Position numbers and translations under genes: made by a program
Part shown: one piece after another, positions 1-7,566 of the stretch
Layout: each line of letters opens with the position of its first letter
Numbering within the stretch: the stretch's first letter is position 1
Notes under the pieces: model-generated
What the model was told of the DNA's origin: nothing
What the model saw: only the letters and a program-made list of their open reading frames with translations
Databases searched by the model: none
Source: Gammaproteobacteria bacterium
GTDB taxonomy: Bacteria; Pseudomonadota; Gammaproteobacteria; Steroidobacterales; Steroidobacteraceae
Assembly (NCBI GenBank): GCA_025355165.1
Contig: JANYAD010000241.1
Coordinates: forward strand, 1-48,021
DNA: 48,021 nucleotides
Direction of reading: 5' to 3'

Positions 1-992
1 AGGGCAGGCAGACCGGATTCCGCTCCCATGCGCTCCCCGTATGGGGGGTTTGCTACGACCAGACCCACATCGGCTTTCGGCCGGATGACCTCGCTCAAGG
101 AACGCTTTTCGATATGCACCCAATCCGCGACGCCGGCCTGCTCAGCGTTGGCGATCGCCATGCGAACGGCTTCTGAATCGATGTCAGACCCCACAATGCA
201 GCGGCGAGCCGGACGTGCGGCGCGCCGAGCGCGCGCTTCCCCTCGCAGGCGCTCCCAGGTGCCCGACTCATGGCCGCGCCAGCCTAAGAATCCAAAGTAC
301 CCACGGTCGAGGGCGGGCGCCGCATCCGCCGCGATCAAGGCGCCCTCGGTGAGAAACGTGCCGGAACCGCACATGGGGTCGAGCAGTACGCCGCCCTGCT
401 CGGCCACTTGCGGCCATCCCGCGCGCAGCAACACGGCCGCAGCAACGTTTTCCTTCAGCGGCGCGCGGCCGCCTTCACTGCGATAACCGCGGCGGTGCAG
501 GCTCTCGCCCGAGAAATCCACCGATAACGCAGCGGTGCGTCCTTCGACGTGCAAGTGCAGTAATACATCCGGACGTTCCGGTTTGATGTTCGGGCGCTGG
601 CCCGTGGCATCGCGCAAATTATCGCAGACGGCATCTTTGAGCAGCTGCGATCCGTAAATTGTATGCCGGATGGACTCGTTGCCGCCGCTGCAGTCGCAGG
701 CCAGTGTCGCACCCGGAGCGATATGCTCGCGCCAATCGATGCGCTTGACGGCCTCGTACACACTCTGCGAACTGCTCGCATCGATCGATCCTAAACTCAA
801 CAGCACCCGCGTCGCCGTGCGCGACCACAAACAAGTACGGTAGCCCACATCGAGCGTGCCTTGAAATTTCACATCGTGACTGCGCTCGCGGATGTCCTGC
901 GCGCCGAATTGAACTAATTCTTCCGCCAGCACCGAGGCGGCGCCCACCGGCGCGGTGGCGATCCAGTAGCGAACGTTGTCCAGCGTACTCAA
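1..992 (-). CDS. rlmL: 23S rRNA m2G2445 methyltransferase RlmL-like, N-terminal part (cut by window edge)
   Basis: About 330 codons are visible; the 3' end lies outside the window. Residues 1-160 fit the N-terminal ferredoxin-like/THUMP RNA-binding region. They are followed by the UPF0020 methylase core, with the SAM-binding motif DPMCGSGTF near residue 205 and the catalytic motif NPPYGER near residue 315. The family methylates N2 of G2445 in 23S rRNA; E. coli RlmL/RlmKL has the same order and a second methylase domain that cannot be checked here. The best start is TTG at 992, because its frame opens with a typical RlmL N-terminus. The TTG overlaps the TGA stop of the upstream nuclease gene (989-991), so translation is probably coupled. 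The family assignment is firm; whether a C-terminal RlmK domain is fused is unknown. Confidence 0.88.
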   Translation of the reverse strand, partial: MSTLDNVRYWIATAPVGAASVLAEELVQFGAQDIRERSHDVKFQGTLDVGYRTCLWSRTATRVLLSLGSIDASSSQSVYEAVKRIDWREHIAPGATLACDCSGGNESIRHTIYGSQLLKDAVCDNLRDATGQRPNIKPERPDVLLHLHVEGRTAALSVDFSGESLHRRGYRSEGGRAPLKENVAAAVLLRAGWPQVAEQGGVLLDPMCGSGTFLTEGALIAADAAPALDRGYFGFLGWRGHESGTWERLRGEARARRAARPARRCIVGSDIDSEAVRMAIANAEQAGVADWVHIEKRSLSEVIRPKADVGLVVANPPYGERMGAESGLPA

Positions 993-2428
993 GATACGTC
1001 GGCTATTTTCTTGGGTACAAGATCATGCCAATCAATTTTTGGATGTTGCGAAAAATAACGCAGCAATATTTTATAGACAGCCACATCGAATGCTGCGTCG
1101 GCGCGGCGCGTGCTGAGGTCCGCGAGATCGTCCTCGCAACGGGCAGATCCTAGGTAGGCCCACCGCTCGAGCACATGAAACGCCCCGCCACGCGTGCCAT
1201 CGGCTGCAAAGCCGCCCACCGCCCGCTCGCGCAGCGCGATGCGGCCGGGAAATGGCCAACTCTTGATCTTGAGGGCGGATAGAGCCATTTGCACACGCAT
1301 GTTGTGCAGTACCAAGGGCTCCTTGCCAGTACAAGCGCCTCGACACTTGCCAACCTGCAAGGCAAAGCAAGAACCTGCGCTCTGTTCGAGGCCCAAAACT
1401 TTGAAGCACAGCTGCTGGGCGCGCGCGATGTCGGTCAGTGCTTTGCGCGCATCCTTCTCGGAGTGAAAGACACCGAAGCTGTGCAGCAAATCGTCCGCTT
1501 CCAATGTGTCGATGCGCTGCATGTGAACGCGCCCAGATCCGTCCGCTGCGGCACGCAGGGTCGCCGAATCCGCGTCGCTTCTCAGGCCGCGGTTGTAGAG
1601 GGGTTTTTGCGTTCTCGACCAGCTCGACTCCCGCAGCATGGCGCCGAGTTCGCCCGCGGTTTGCACCCAATCGACCCGTCTAACCTGCGCCGCCAATTGC
1701 GCATCTCGCGAGCCATCGCGCGCGTCCGCCAGCTGCGTCAAGATGCGCGTACGCAAGGAATTGCCCTTGCCGATATAGAGCAAGACGTCATTGTCACCGT
1801 ATAACCGATATGCACCCGGCATGTCCGGCAACTCGTCCGCGAGGCCCGGCGGCAGATGCCCGGGCAGTTTCGGCACCGAGAGCACCGCATGGGCAGCGGC
1901 GCTCGAGAGCAGGTCGGCCGGGGTGTCGCGCTGCAATTTCGACCATAAATCCCACAGCACCCGTGCATCGCCCAATGCCCGATGCCGAGCGCTGCAAACC
2001 AGGCTGTGGCGCTGCATCACGGCATCCAAATTATGGCGGGCATGTTCCGGAAACAATCGGCGGGACAGCCGCACCGTGCATAAAACCTCGGCAGCAAAAT
2101 CGATGCCTGTTTTTCGAAACTCGCTGCGCAGGAAAGAGTAGTCGAAGCGGGCGTTGTGGGCGACGAACACCGCGCCGTGCAACTTCTTAAGCACCGTCTC
2201 GGCCAGATCTGCGAACAGCGGCGCGTCGGCCACCATCTCGCTGCTGATGCCCGTGAAAGCCTGAATGTACGGGGAAATGGGGCACTCCGGATTCACCAGT
2301 GAGCTCCACTCTTCGATAAGCACGCCGTTTTGCACCCGCACGATGCCAACTTCGGTGATTCGATGGTAAGCGGGATTGCCTCCCGTCGTTTCCAAGTCGA
2401 CGAATACGAGGTTGTCAGCCGCGTCCAT
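989..2428 (-). CDS. DnaQ-like 3'-5' exonuclease fused to GIY-YIG (Cho/UvrC-like) nuclease
   Basis: A 479-residue fusion. Residues 5-170 form a DEDDh exonuclease of the DnaQ/PolIII-epsilon type: ExoI FVDLETTGG (D11, E13), ExoII AHNARFDYSF (D96) and ExoIII HRALGDAR (H149, D154). Residues 200-285 form a GIY-YIG nuclease (AYR...LYIG, residues 206-220; catalytic-type Glu in LRESSWSRTQKPLYN near 267), as in UvrC and Cho. A C-x7-C-x3-C cluster at 354-366 matches the UvrC cysteine region. Family knowledge suggests a DNA-repair role, incising or trimming near bulky lesions. The open frame extends to 2479, but ATG 2428 directly precedes the exonuclease fold. It overlaps the aguB 3' end by 14 bp and rlmL by 4 bp, so the three are cotranscribed. 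Confidence 0.85.
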   Translation of the reverse strand: MDAADNLVFVDLETTGGNPAYHRITEVGIVRVQNGVLIEEWSSLVNPECPISPYIQAFTGISSEMVADAPLFADLAETVLKKLHGAVFVAHNARFDYSFLRSEFRKTGIDFAAEVLCTVRLSRRLFPEHARHNLDAVMQRHSLVCSARHRALGDARVLWDLWSKLQRDTPADLLSSAAAHAVLSVPKLPGHLPPGLADELPDMPGAYRLYGDNDVLLYIGKGNSLRTRILTQLADARDGSRDAQLAAQVRRVDWVQTAGELGAMLRESSWSRTQKPLYNRGLRSDADSATLRAAADGSGRVHMQRIDTLEADDLLHSFGVFHSEKDARKALTDIARAQQLCFKVLGLEQSAGSCFALQVGKCRGACTGKEPLVLHNMRVQMALSALKIKSWPFPGRIALRERAVGGFAADGTRGGAFHVLERWAYLGSARCEDDLADLSTRRADAAFDVAVYKILLRYFSQHPKIDWHDLVPKKIADVS

Positions 2429-3284
2429 CGAGGGCAAGCAAGGGGTAGTAAAGGTCGGGACGACGGTCGCGGAATACACCCCAGGACTGCCGGTAGCGCC
2501 GGATTTCCTCCAAATCGAACGAGGCGGTCAATACCGATTCGCTTTCGCGATCCGCTTCGGCGAGCTTCTCGCCCGTGTGGGATGCGATAAAAGAAGAACC
2601 GTAAAATGTCATGGTGTACTTCTCGCCCTTCTCGCTGCCGATGCGATTCGAGGCCACCACCGGCATGACGTTGGCGGCGGCGTGACCCTGCATGGTGCGT
2701 TGCCAGTGACCGCTGGAATCAAGGGCGGGGTCTTGAGGTTCAGAGCCGATCGCGGTTGGGTATAGCAGAACCTCGGCACCCATCAACGCCATGGCCCGGG
2801 CCGCCTCGGGGAACCATTGATCCCAGCAAATCGCGACCCCGAGCTTCGCATAGCGCGTATCGAATACCTTAAATCCCGTGTCGCCGGGCGAGAAATAGAA
2901 CTTTTCGTGGTACCCGGGCCCCTCCGGGATGTGTGACTTGCGATAACTGCCCACCACCGAGCCATCCGCGTCGACAATGACCACAGAGTTATAAAAGACA
3001 TTGTTGGCGCGCTCGAACACGCTGATCGGCAGCACCACGGACAGCTCGGCTGCGATGCGGCGAAAATGCTCGACGGCCGGATGACCATCCAGGGGCAGCG
3101 CGAGGTCGAGGTGCCGTGCGATGTGATCCTTGCAAAAGTACGGCGTCTCGAACAGCTCCTGCAGCAGAATGACCTGAGCCCCACCCGCCGCCGCCTGGCG
3201 CACCAAAGCTTCCGCACGCGCCACATTGGCGTCCCGATCCCAACTGCACGCCATTTGCGTTGCCGCTACCGTTACCGTTCTCAT
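2415..3284 (-). CDS. aguB: N-carbamoylputrescine amidase
   Basis: A 289-residue nitrilase-superfamily amidohydrolase of normal AguB length. The triad is visible: E43 (LLQELFETPYF), K116 (SYRKSHIPEG) and C153 (GVAICWDQWFPE). AguB hydrolyses N-carbamoylputrescine to putrescine, CO2 and ammonia in the arginine/agmatine route to polyamines. No agmatine deiminase (AguA) gene is seen in the window, so the upstream step must be encoded elsewhere. The gene lies 51 bp downstream of a cupin-HTH regulator on the same strand, and a transaminase suited to amine catabolism diverges from that regulator. The cluster therefore looks like a polyamine unit. ATG at 3284 gives the canonical N-terminus (MRTVTVAATQMAC). 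Confidence 0.9.
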   Translation of the reverse strand: MRTVTVAATQMACSWDRDANVARAEALVRQAAAGGAQVILLQELFETPYFCKDHIARHLDLALPLDGHPAVEHFRRIAAELSVVLPISVFERANNVFYNSVVIVDADGSVVGSYRKSHIPEGPGYHEKFYFSPGDTGFKVFDTRYAKLGVAICWDQWFPEAARAMALMGAEVLLYPTAIGSEPQDPALDSSGHWQRTMQGHAAANVMPVVASNRIGSEKGEKYTMTFYGSSFIASHTGEKLAEADRESESVLTASFDLEEIRRYRQSWGVFRDRRPDLYYPLLALDGRG

Positions 3285-3335
3285 ATGCCGCTTATGCTAC
3301 CTGAACAGCTTCGATGTGCGGCCAGACAGGTCAGA

Positions 3336-3884
3336 TTAAAAGGTGGGCGGCGCGCTCGCGCTCACGATCTCGCAATCTTCCCGTCCGACATTGCGAAAGC
3401 GATGCGGCACGGAACTCTTGAAATAATAGGCATCTCCGGCGCCGAGTACGCGCGACTCTCCGCCGACCGTGAGTTCGATTTTTCCCCTCACGATCACCCC
3501 GCCTTGTTCGCCGGCGTGAGTCAGCATTTCCTCGCCGGTATCCGCATTGGGCGCGTACCGCTCGTGCAAGATTGCCATGGCGCGTTTCGTCAAGCGCCCC
3601 CCCACCAGGCGCAGCTCGACATTCCCCGTGCCGATGTTGACAAGTTCCTCGCGGGGGAAAAACACCTGCGGCTTGCCTCCCAAGTCGAGGTTGAAAAAAT
3701 CGGCGAGTGTCATCGGAATGCCATCGAGTACTTTTTTCAGCGAGCTCACCGAGGGGCTGACGCGGTTCTGCTCGATCAAGGAAATGAGTCCGTTGGTAAC
3801 TCCGGCACGTTTCGCCATTTCACGTTGGGACAGTCCGTACATTTGCCGCACGGCCTTCAGATGGGCACCCACGTCCAAGCTCAT
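3336..3884 (-). CDS. XRE-family regulator with C-terminal cupin domain (PuuR-like)
   Basis: A 182-residue protein. Residues 8-60 form a Cro/C1-type helix-turn-helix (LSQREMAKRAGVTNGLISLIEQ), and residues 105-175 form a small cupin fold (GEQGGVIVRGKIELTV, then GAGDAYYF and VPHRFRN). This architecture is that of PuuR, the putrescine-responsive repressor of E. coli, and of many amino-acid and polyamine regulators. The start codon sits 1 bp from a perfect palindrome at 3886-3903 whose centre also reads as a -10 element. Autorepression and a leaderless or nearly leaderless mRNA are therefore likely. Adjacent aguB and the divergent transaminase are the obvious targets. The effector is inferred from context and not proven. 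Confidence 0.85.
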   Translation of the reverse strand: MSLDVGAHLKAVRQMYGLSQREMAKRAGVTNGLISLIEQNRVSPSVSSLKKVLDGIPMTLADFFNLDLGGKPQVFFPREELVNIGTGNVELRLVGGRLTKRAMAILHERYAPNADTGEEMLTHAGEQGGVIVRGKIELTVGGESRVLGAGDAYYFKSSVPHRFRNVGREDCEIVSASAPPTF

Positions 3885-3885
3885 A

Positions 3886-3903
3886 TGTCTATTATAATAG
3901 ACA
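3886..3903. promoter_or_regulatory. 18-bp perfect palindrome, probable operator of the cupin-HTH regulator
   Basis: TGTCTATTATAATAGACA is a perfect inverted repeat placed 1 bp upstream of the regulator start codon. Its core contains TATAAT on both strands. On the minus strand the -10 would put the transcription start at about the ATG. Position and symmetry fit an autoregulatory operator shared by the divergent genes. It differs from the described E. coli PuuR box, so the pairing with this regulator is inference. Confidence 0.65.
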
Positions 3904-3923
3904 GTTGACGGTAAGATCCGCCA

Positions 3924-3956
3924 AAAATTGAGCTACGTGTCAATTTTCCTTATCAT
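3924..3956 (+). promoter_or_regulatory. Promoter of the transaminase gene, overlapped by an 8-bp inverted repeat
   Basis: A -35-like TTGAGC (3928-3933) is separated by 17 bp from a -10-like TATCAT (3951-3956), giving a start near 3963, about 27 bp before the ATG. Arms AAAATTGA (3924-3931) and TCAATTTT (3940-3947) form a perfect inverted repeat over the -35 and spacer, a place where a repressor would block polymerase. An AAGGA ribosome-binding site lies at 3980-3984. Confidence 0.5.
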
Positions 3957-3989
3957 TGGCGCGGTATCAGCCTCCCCGCAAGGACCCCC

Positions 3990-5327
3990 ATGAACGCTCA
4001 GCTCACGCCCGCCACGACGAATCCGGAACTCGACGCCTTTTGGATGCCGTTCACCGCCAATCGCCAATTTAAAGCCAGTCCTCGTCTATTGGCTCGGGCC
4101 GAGGGCATGTATTACTGGACCAGCGACGGACGCCAAGTGCTGGATGGCGTCGCGGGGTTGTGGTGCGTCAATGCCGGACATGGTCGACGCGAAATCACCG
4201 AAGCGGTTACCAAGCAGCTGCAAACCATGGAGTTTGCACCTACATTTCAGATGGGCCACCCGATCGCCTTCGAATTGGCAAACCGTTTGGCCAAGATTGC
4301 ACCTCCGCAACTGGACCGGATCTTTTTTACGAACTCAGGCTCAGAGGCCGTGGACACTGCCCTGAAGATCGCGATCGCCTATCACCGCGCACGAGGCGCA
4401 GGTCATCGCACGCGTTTCATCGGCCGTGAAAAGGGCTACCACGGCGTCGGCTTCGGTGGGATGTCGGTCGGCGGGATGGTCAATAACCGCAAGTTCTTCC
4501 CCTCATCCATGCTGCCTGGCGTCGATCATCTGCCGCATACCTTGGACATCGAGCACAACGCGTTTTCTCGCGGCTTGCCTCACTGGGGATCTCATCTCGC
4601 CAACGAGTTGGAACGTCTCATCGCCTTACATGATGCGTCCACCATCGCTGCGGTCATCGTCGAGCCGATCTCGGGCTCGGCGGGAGTGGTTTTGCCCCCT
4701 TCCGGATACCTCAAGCGGCTGCGTGAGATTTGCGACAAGCACGACATCCTGTTGATATTCGACGAGGTGATTACGGGCTTCGGCCGCGTCGGAAAGGCCT
4801 TCGCTAGCCAAGCATTCGAAGTGATCCCGGATCTCATGACCACAGCGAAAGGCCTGACCAACGGTGCCATACCCATGGGAGCGGTGTTTTCGCAGCGCAA
4901 GATTTATGAGGCGTTCATGCAAGGGCCGCAGAACGCGATCGAACTCTTTCATGGCTACACCTACTCGGCGCATCCGGTGGCCTGCGCCGCGGCATTGGCG
5001 GCATTGGATATCTATGAAAAAGAAGAGCTGCTGACGCGCGCCGCTGCATTGAGCGCCCAATGGGAAAACGCGATGCATGCGCTGCGCGGCCTGACTCACG
5101 TCATCGATGTGAGAAACTACGGACTAATCGGCGGGGTGGAGATGGAACCGCGCCAAGGCAAACCTGGGGCGCGGGGCTACGAGGTGTTCCTCAAGTGCTT
5201 TGAACGTGGGGTCATGGTGCGTCAAACCGGCGATACTATCGCCATGTCGCCGCCGCTGATCATCGAACCTAAACAAATCGAGCGCATGGCCGAGACCTTG
5301 GGATCCGTAATCCGCGAAACCGCCTGA
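3990..5327 (+). CDS. Class III aminotransferase, omega-amino acid--pyruvate transaminase type
   Basis: A 445-residue fold-type I PLP enzyme. The phosphate-binding SGSEA is at 116-120, the pyridine-nitrogen Asp is D258 (LLIFDEVITGFGR), and the Schiff-base lysine is K287 (TTAKGLTNGAIPMGAV). The N-terminal FWMPFTANRQFK and the ELFHGYTYSAHPVACA stretch are typical of beta-alanine/omega-amino acid:pyruvate transaminases, which move amino groups from beta-alanine, diamines or monoamines to pyruvate. Divergence from an AguB-linked PuuR-like regulator suggests a role in putrescine or other amine catabolism. The gene has its own promoter and an AAGGA ribosome-binding site, and ends 3 bp before the convergent cupin gene. 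Class assignment is firm, exact substrate is not. Confidence 0.9.
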   Translation: MNAQLTPATTNPELDAFWMPFTANRQFKASPRLLARAEGMYYWTSDGRQVLDGVAGLWCVNAGHGRREITEAVTKQLQTMEFAPTFQMGHPIAFELANRLAKIAPPQLDRIFFTNSGSEAVDTALKIAIAYHRARGAGHRTRFIGREKGYHGVGFGGMSVGGMVNNRKFFPSSMLPGVDHLPHTLDIEHNAFSRGLPHWGSHLANELERLIALHDASTIAAVIVEPISGSAGVVLPPSGYLKRLREICDKHDILLIFDEVITGFGRVGKAFASQAFEVIPDLMTTAKGLTNGAIPMGAVFSQRKIYEAFMQGPQNAIELFHGYTYSAHPVACAAALAALDIYEKEELLTRAAALSAQWENAMHALRGLTHVIDVRNYGLIGGVEMEPRQGKPGARGYEVFLKCFERGVMVRQTGDTIAMSPPLIIEPKQIERMAETLGSVIRETA

Positions 5328-5330
5328 CAT

Positions 5331-5693
5331 TTAAGTTTTCGGTTCGAAGATCGAATACCACTTTTTGCAGGGCTCGTTGACCTCCCAAATGCCCTCGAAG
5401 CCTGCTGGCACGACGAAACAATCGCCGGCTTTGAACTCGTGCTTCTCTCCGGACACCGATTCGATCCGCACGCGGCCCTCGATGATCACGCAAAATTCGT
5501 GCTCGGTGTAGCGAACGCGCCATTTACCGGCGGTGCTGGTCCAGACGCCGCAAAAAAAATCCCCGGTCGCGACGCTGTACTGATTGGAAACGCGCGTGCG
5601 CGGTATACCTGCCAGAATATTTTCGGGGGAGGGATTCGCAGACTCGCCGGTCTGAAATCGATCGAGTACGACAATTTTTGGGGGCACGCTCAT
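5331..5693 (-). CDS. Small cupin protein (DUF861/cupin_3 type)
   Basis: A 120-residue single-domain cupin. The first motif region is around residues 60-80 (WRVRYTEHEFCVIIEGRVRI) and the second around 87-105 (FKAGDCFVVPAGFEGIWEV). The layout matches the DUF861 family, which includes the (S)-ureidoglycine aminohydrolase-type cupins, but most members have no assigned reaction. The usual metal-binding histidines are only partly present (H65 and E66 are seen), so catalysis is uncertain. It converges on the transaminase gene with a 3-bp gap and may serve the same amine pathway by proximity only. Confidence 0.75.
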   Translation of the reverse strand: MSVPPKIVVLDRFQTGESANPSPENILAGIPRTRVSNQYSVATGDFFCGVWTSTAGKWRVRYTEHEFCVIIEGRVRIESVSGEKHEFKAGDCFVVPAGFEGIWEVNEPCKKWYSIFEPKT

Positions 5694-5730
5694 GCGCTAT
5701 CGTAGGCTGAGGGTATGCGCGGAAACAAGT

Positions 5731-5761
5731 GCGGCCCGCTGCTCTTCAGACAGCGGGCCGC
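5731..5761 (-). terminator. Strong hairpin downstream of the OmpA-like gene
   Basis: A perfect 11-bp GC-rich stem (GCGGCCCGCTG / CAGCGGGCCGC) with a 9-nt loop lies 26 bp after the stop of the OmpA-like gene. On the minus strand it is followed by a short T-rich run (ACTTGTTTCC). It probably ends that transcript and insulates the cupin gene downstream. Confidence 0.6.
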
Positions 5762-5786
5762 CTCGGCTCATCATGACCTGGTCAAT

Positions 5787-6560
5787 TCACTCATTCTTGC
5801 CAACCTGGGCGACGGCTGCGCCCGTTTCCATCTGCAGCGTCAATCTGACACGGCGCTCCAGGGCATAGCCATCGTTATCGTCAGCCGTGCTCTGGCTCTT
5901 TCCATAAGCGTTGACTTCAAGCACCTGTTCGTTTACTCCCGAGGCGAGCAACAGGTCGCGCACCGCGTTGGCCCGGTCTTGAGACAGCTTCAAGTTGGCA
6001 TCAACCGTACCGCGAGCATCGGCATAACCATCCACGCGGATCTTGAGTTCCGGGGACTTTGCCACGGCCTGTGCAAGCACTTGAATCTGATGCGCAATAT
6101 CGGGGGTAATATCCGCACTGGCGGTACGGAACAACACATCGCCTTGCAGCCCGTCGAGGACCTCCGAGGCATCTGCTTTCGCGGTTCCTACCATGTCGAC
6201 CTGCGACTGCTCGGCGAGCTTGGCCCCGAGATCTTGGCTGGTTTGGGCAAGCTGGTTTTTTTCCTTCATCAGCGCGGATTTTTCAATCTGCCACTGCGAT
6301 TCATCGCTCACCAGCGTGGCCACCCGGACTTCGGCCTTTTTGGCGTCCCCCGCCCGATGCACTCGATTGCCCAGCCAACCGCCGAGCCCGGCGCCTACCA
6401 CCGCGCCAATCGGGCCGGCCGCAAAGGCGCCGATCACCGCGCCCGTTAGGAAACCAACCGGCTCCTGCGGCGGCCGGCTCTTAGGTTCGCCGGCCAAGGC
6501 CGCGGTGCTCAGGCCCATCAATCCGATCGTCCAAACCAACTTGGGATATCTCGTGCTCAT
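5787..6560 (-). CDS. OmpA-family envelope protein with glycine-zipper segment
   Basis: A 257-residue exported protein. The signal peptide covers residues 1-23 (LVWTIGLMGLSTAALAG). A glycine-zipper membrane-inserting segment follows at 34-65 (GAVIGAFAAGPIGAVVGAGL), then a coiled-coil-like stretch at about 85-125. The C-terminal OmpA/MotB peptidoglycan-binding domain runs from 145 to 245 (GDVLFRTASADI, then VDGYADARG, LSQDRANAVRDLL and YGKS). It probably anchors the outer membrane to peptidoglycan. The open frame extends to 6617, but ATG 6560 has GAGGAG upstream and starts the signal peptide. The layout resembles PdsO-type proteins, but no sortase partner is present here, so that name is not applied. 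Confidence 0.85.
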   Translation of the reverse strand: MSTRYPKLVWTIGLMGLSTAALAGEPKSRPPQEPVGFLTGAVIGAFAAGPIGAVVGAGLGGWLGNRVHRAGDAKKAEVRVATLVSDESQWQIEKSALMKEKNQLAQTSQDLGAKLAEQSQVDMVGTAKADASEVLDGLQGDVLFRTASADITPDIAHQIQVLAQAVAKSPELKIRVDGYADARGTVDANLKLSQDRANAVRDLLLASGVNEQVLEVNAYGKSQSTADDNDGYALERRVRLTLQMETGAAVAQVGKNE

Positions 6561-6703
6561 GACAAACTCCTCGCTCCTCGCCATTCGAGGCGACGACCGT
6601 CGCCCCATGCGAGCCATTACGAGCGTACATTCGGGCGCGGATGCGCTGAGGTCGTGGCAGATTATGGCGATGCTGCGACCAATTGCAGCGGGTGACTCTG
6701 GGT

Positions 6704-7411
6704 TCAGGTCTTCAAGGAGAAAGGCGTGAAATTCGTCTTGATGTCGTAGTAATCCTCGTTTTCGGCTTTCTTTAAAAAGGCGACAACTCGATAGGTCAGG
6801 GGCGTGGCAATGATCTCCCAGCCGCTCTTCAAAGCATATTGCGTCAACATGATGGCGAACAGGTGCGAGAGCGTCATGCGGCCGAAAAAGGCTACAAAGT
6901 AGAACAGCACCGAATCTACCAGTTCACCGCATAGGGTGGAGCCCACGATACGCGTCCAGAGCCAACGGCCGGCGGTCCGGATTTTCATCTTGGCCAGCAC
7001 GTAGCTATTGACGAAGGTTCCGCAAAGAAAAGCGATGATCGATGCCGCAACGATACGGGGCGTGTTGCCGAAGATTGCCTCCACCGCGCCCTGAGTGGCA
7101 ACTGAGTTTGCCGAGGGCGGCAAATGCACCACCACCGCCGCCATGATGGAAGCAAAGGCCAGCGCCGCAAACCCAGCCCACACGACGCGCCGGTCGCGTC
7201 CGTAGCCATACACCTCGGTCAGAATGTCGCCGAAGATATAGGAAATTGGAAAGAACAAGACCCCGGCCAGAAAGGTCACGCTGCCGCCAAATGGAACGGC
7301 AACCGTGGTCTCCTTCGCCGGTCCTATCAAGTTGGAACACAGCAAAACGCAGACGTAGGCGGCCATCACAAAATCGTAATACTTGAATTGGCGTGGGTTT
7401 TTTTCGCTCAT
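6704..7411 (-). CDS. yhhQ: Queuosine precursor transporter, YhhQ/VUT family
   Basis: A 235-residue membrane protein with about six to seven hydrophobic segments. It carries family hallmarks: FYF/YYDFVMAAYVCVLLCSN at the N-terminus, FPISYIFGDILTEVYGYGRDRR near residues 55-75, and GELVDSVLFYFVAFFG near 160-175. YhhQ imports preQ0/preQ1, precursors of the queuosine wobble modification of tRNA. The gene stands alone, divergent from the EAL gene. On the minus strand TACACT lies just before the ATG and could be the -10 of a nearly leaderless transcript. No preQ1 riboswitch was recognisable in the leader. Confidence 0.88.
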   Translation of the reverse strand: MSEKNPRQFKYYDFVMAAYVCVLLCSNLIGPAKETTVAVPFGGSVTFLAGVLFFPISYIFGDILTEVYGYGRDRRVVWAGFAALAFASIMAAVVVHLPPSANSVATQGAVEAIFGNTPRIVAASIIAFLCGTFVNSYVLAKMKIRTAGRWLWTRIVGSTLCGELVDSVLFYFVAFFGRMTLSHLFAIMLTQYALKSGWEIIATPLTYRVVAFLKKAENEDYYDIKTNFTPFSLKT

Positions 7412-7463
7412 ATCTTGCGCAGTGTAGCCGCTAAAGCACCGACCGCCGACGATATGTCATACC

Positions 7464-7482
7464 GGGCGCCTCAAAGGCGCCC
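7464..7482. terminator. Short GC hairpin in the yhhQ/EAL divergent spacer
   Basis: A perfect 7-bp stem GGGCGCC / GGCGCCC with loop TCAAA. Neither strand has a clear T-tract after it and it lies between two divergent genes, so its role is unclear. It could be a leader hairpin of the EAL gene or a transcription pause. Confidence 0.3.
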
Positions 7483-7566
7483 ACTGTCGTGTTTTGGCGA
7501 AGACATCACATCAGGCAGAGCGCCGGTACGGTAGATATAGGGTTATACATTTCAAGTAGCGGATCT

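Noticed and set aside
3886-3903. Reading the palindrome as a terminator
   Set aside because: It is AT-rich, lies between divergent genes and overlaps a -10 box, so an operator is far more likely.
5787-6560. Naming the OmpA-like gene PdsO (sortase-associated)
   Set aside because: The architecture is similar, but no PdsR/PdsS or sortase gene is nearby, so the name is not supported.
7412-7490. preQ1 riboswitch in front of yhhQ
   Set aside because: The minus-strand leader is very short and shows no preQ1 aptamer pattern; the hairpin at 7464-7482 is a simple stem.
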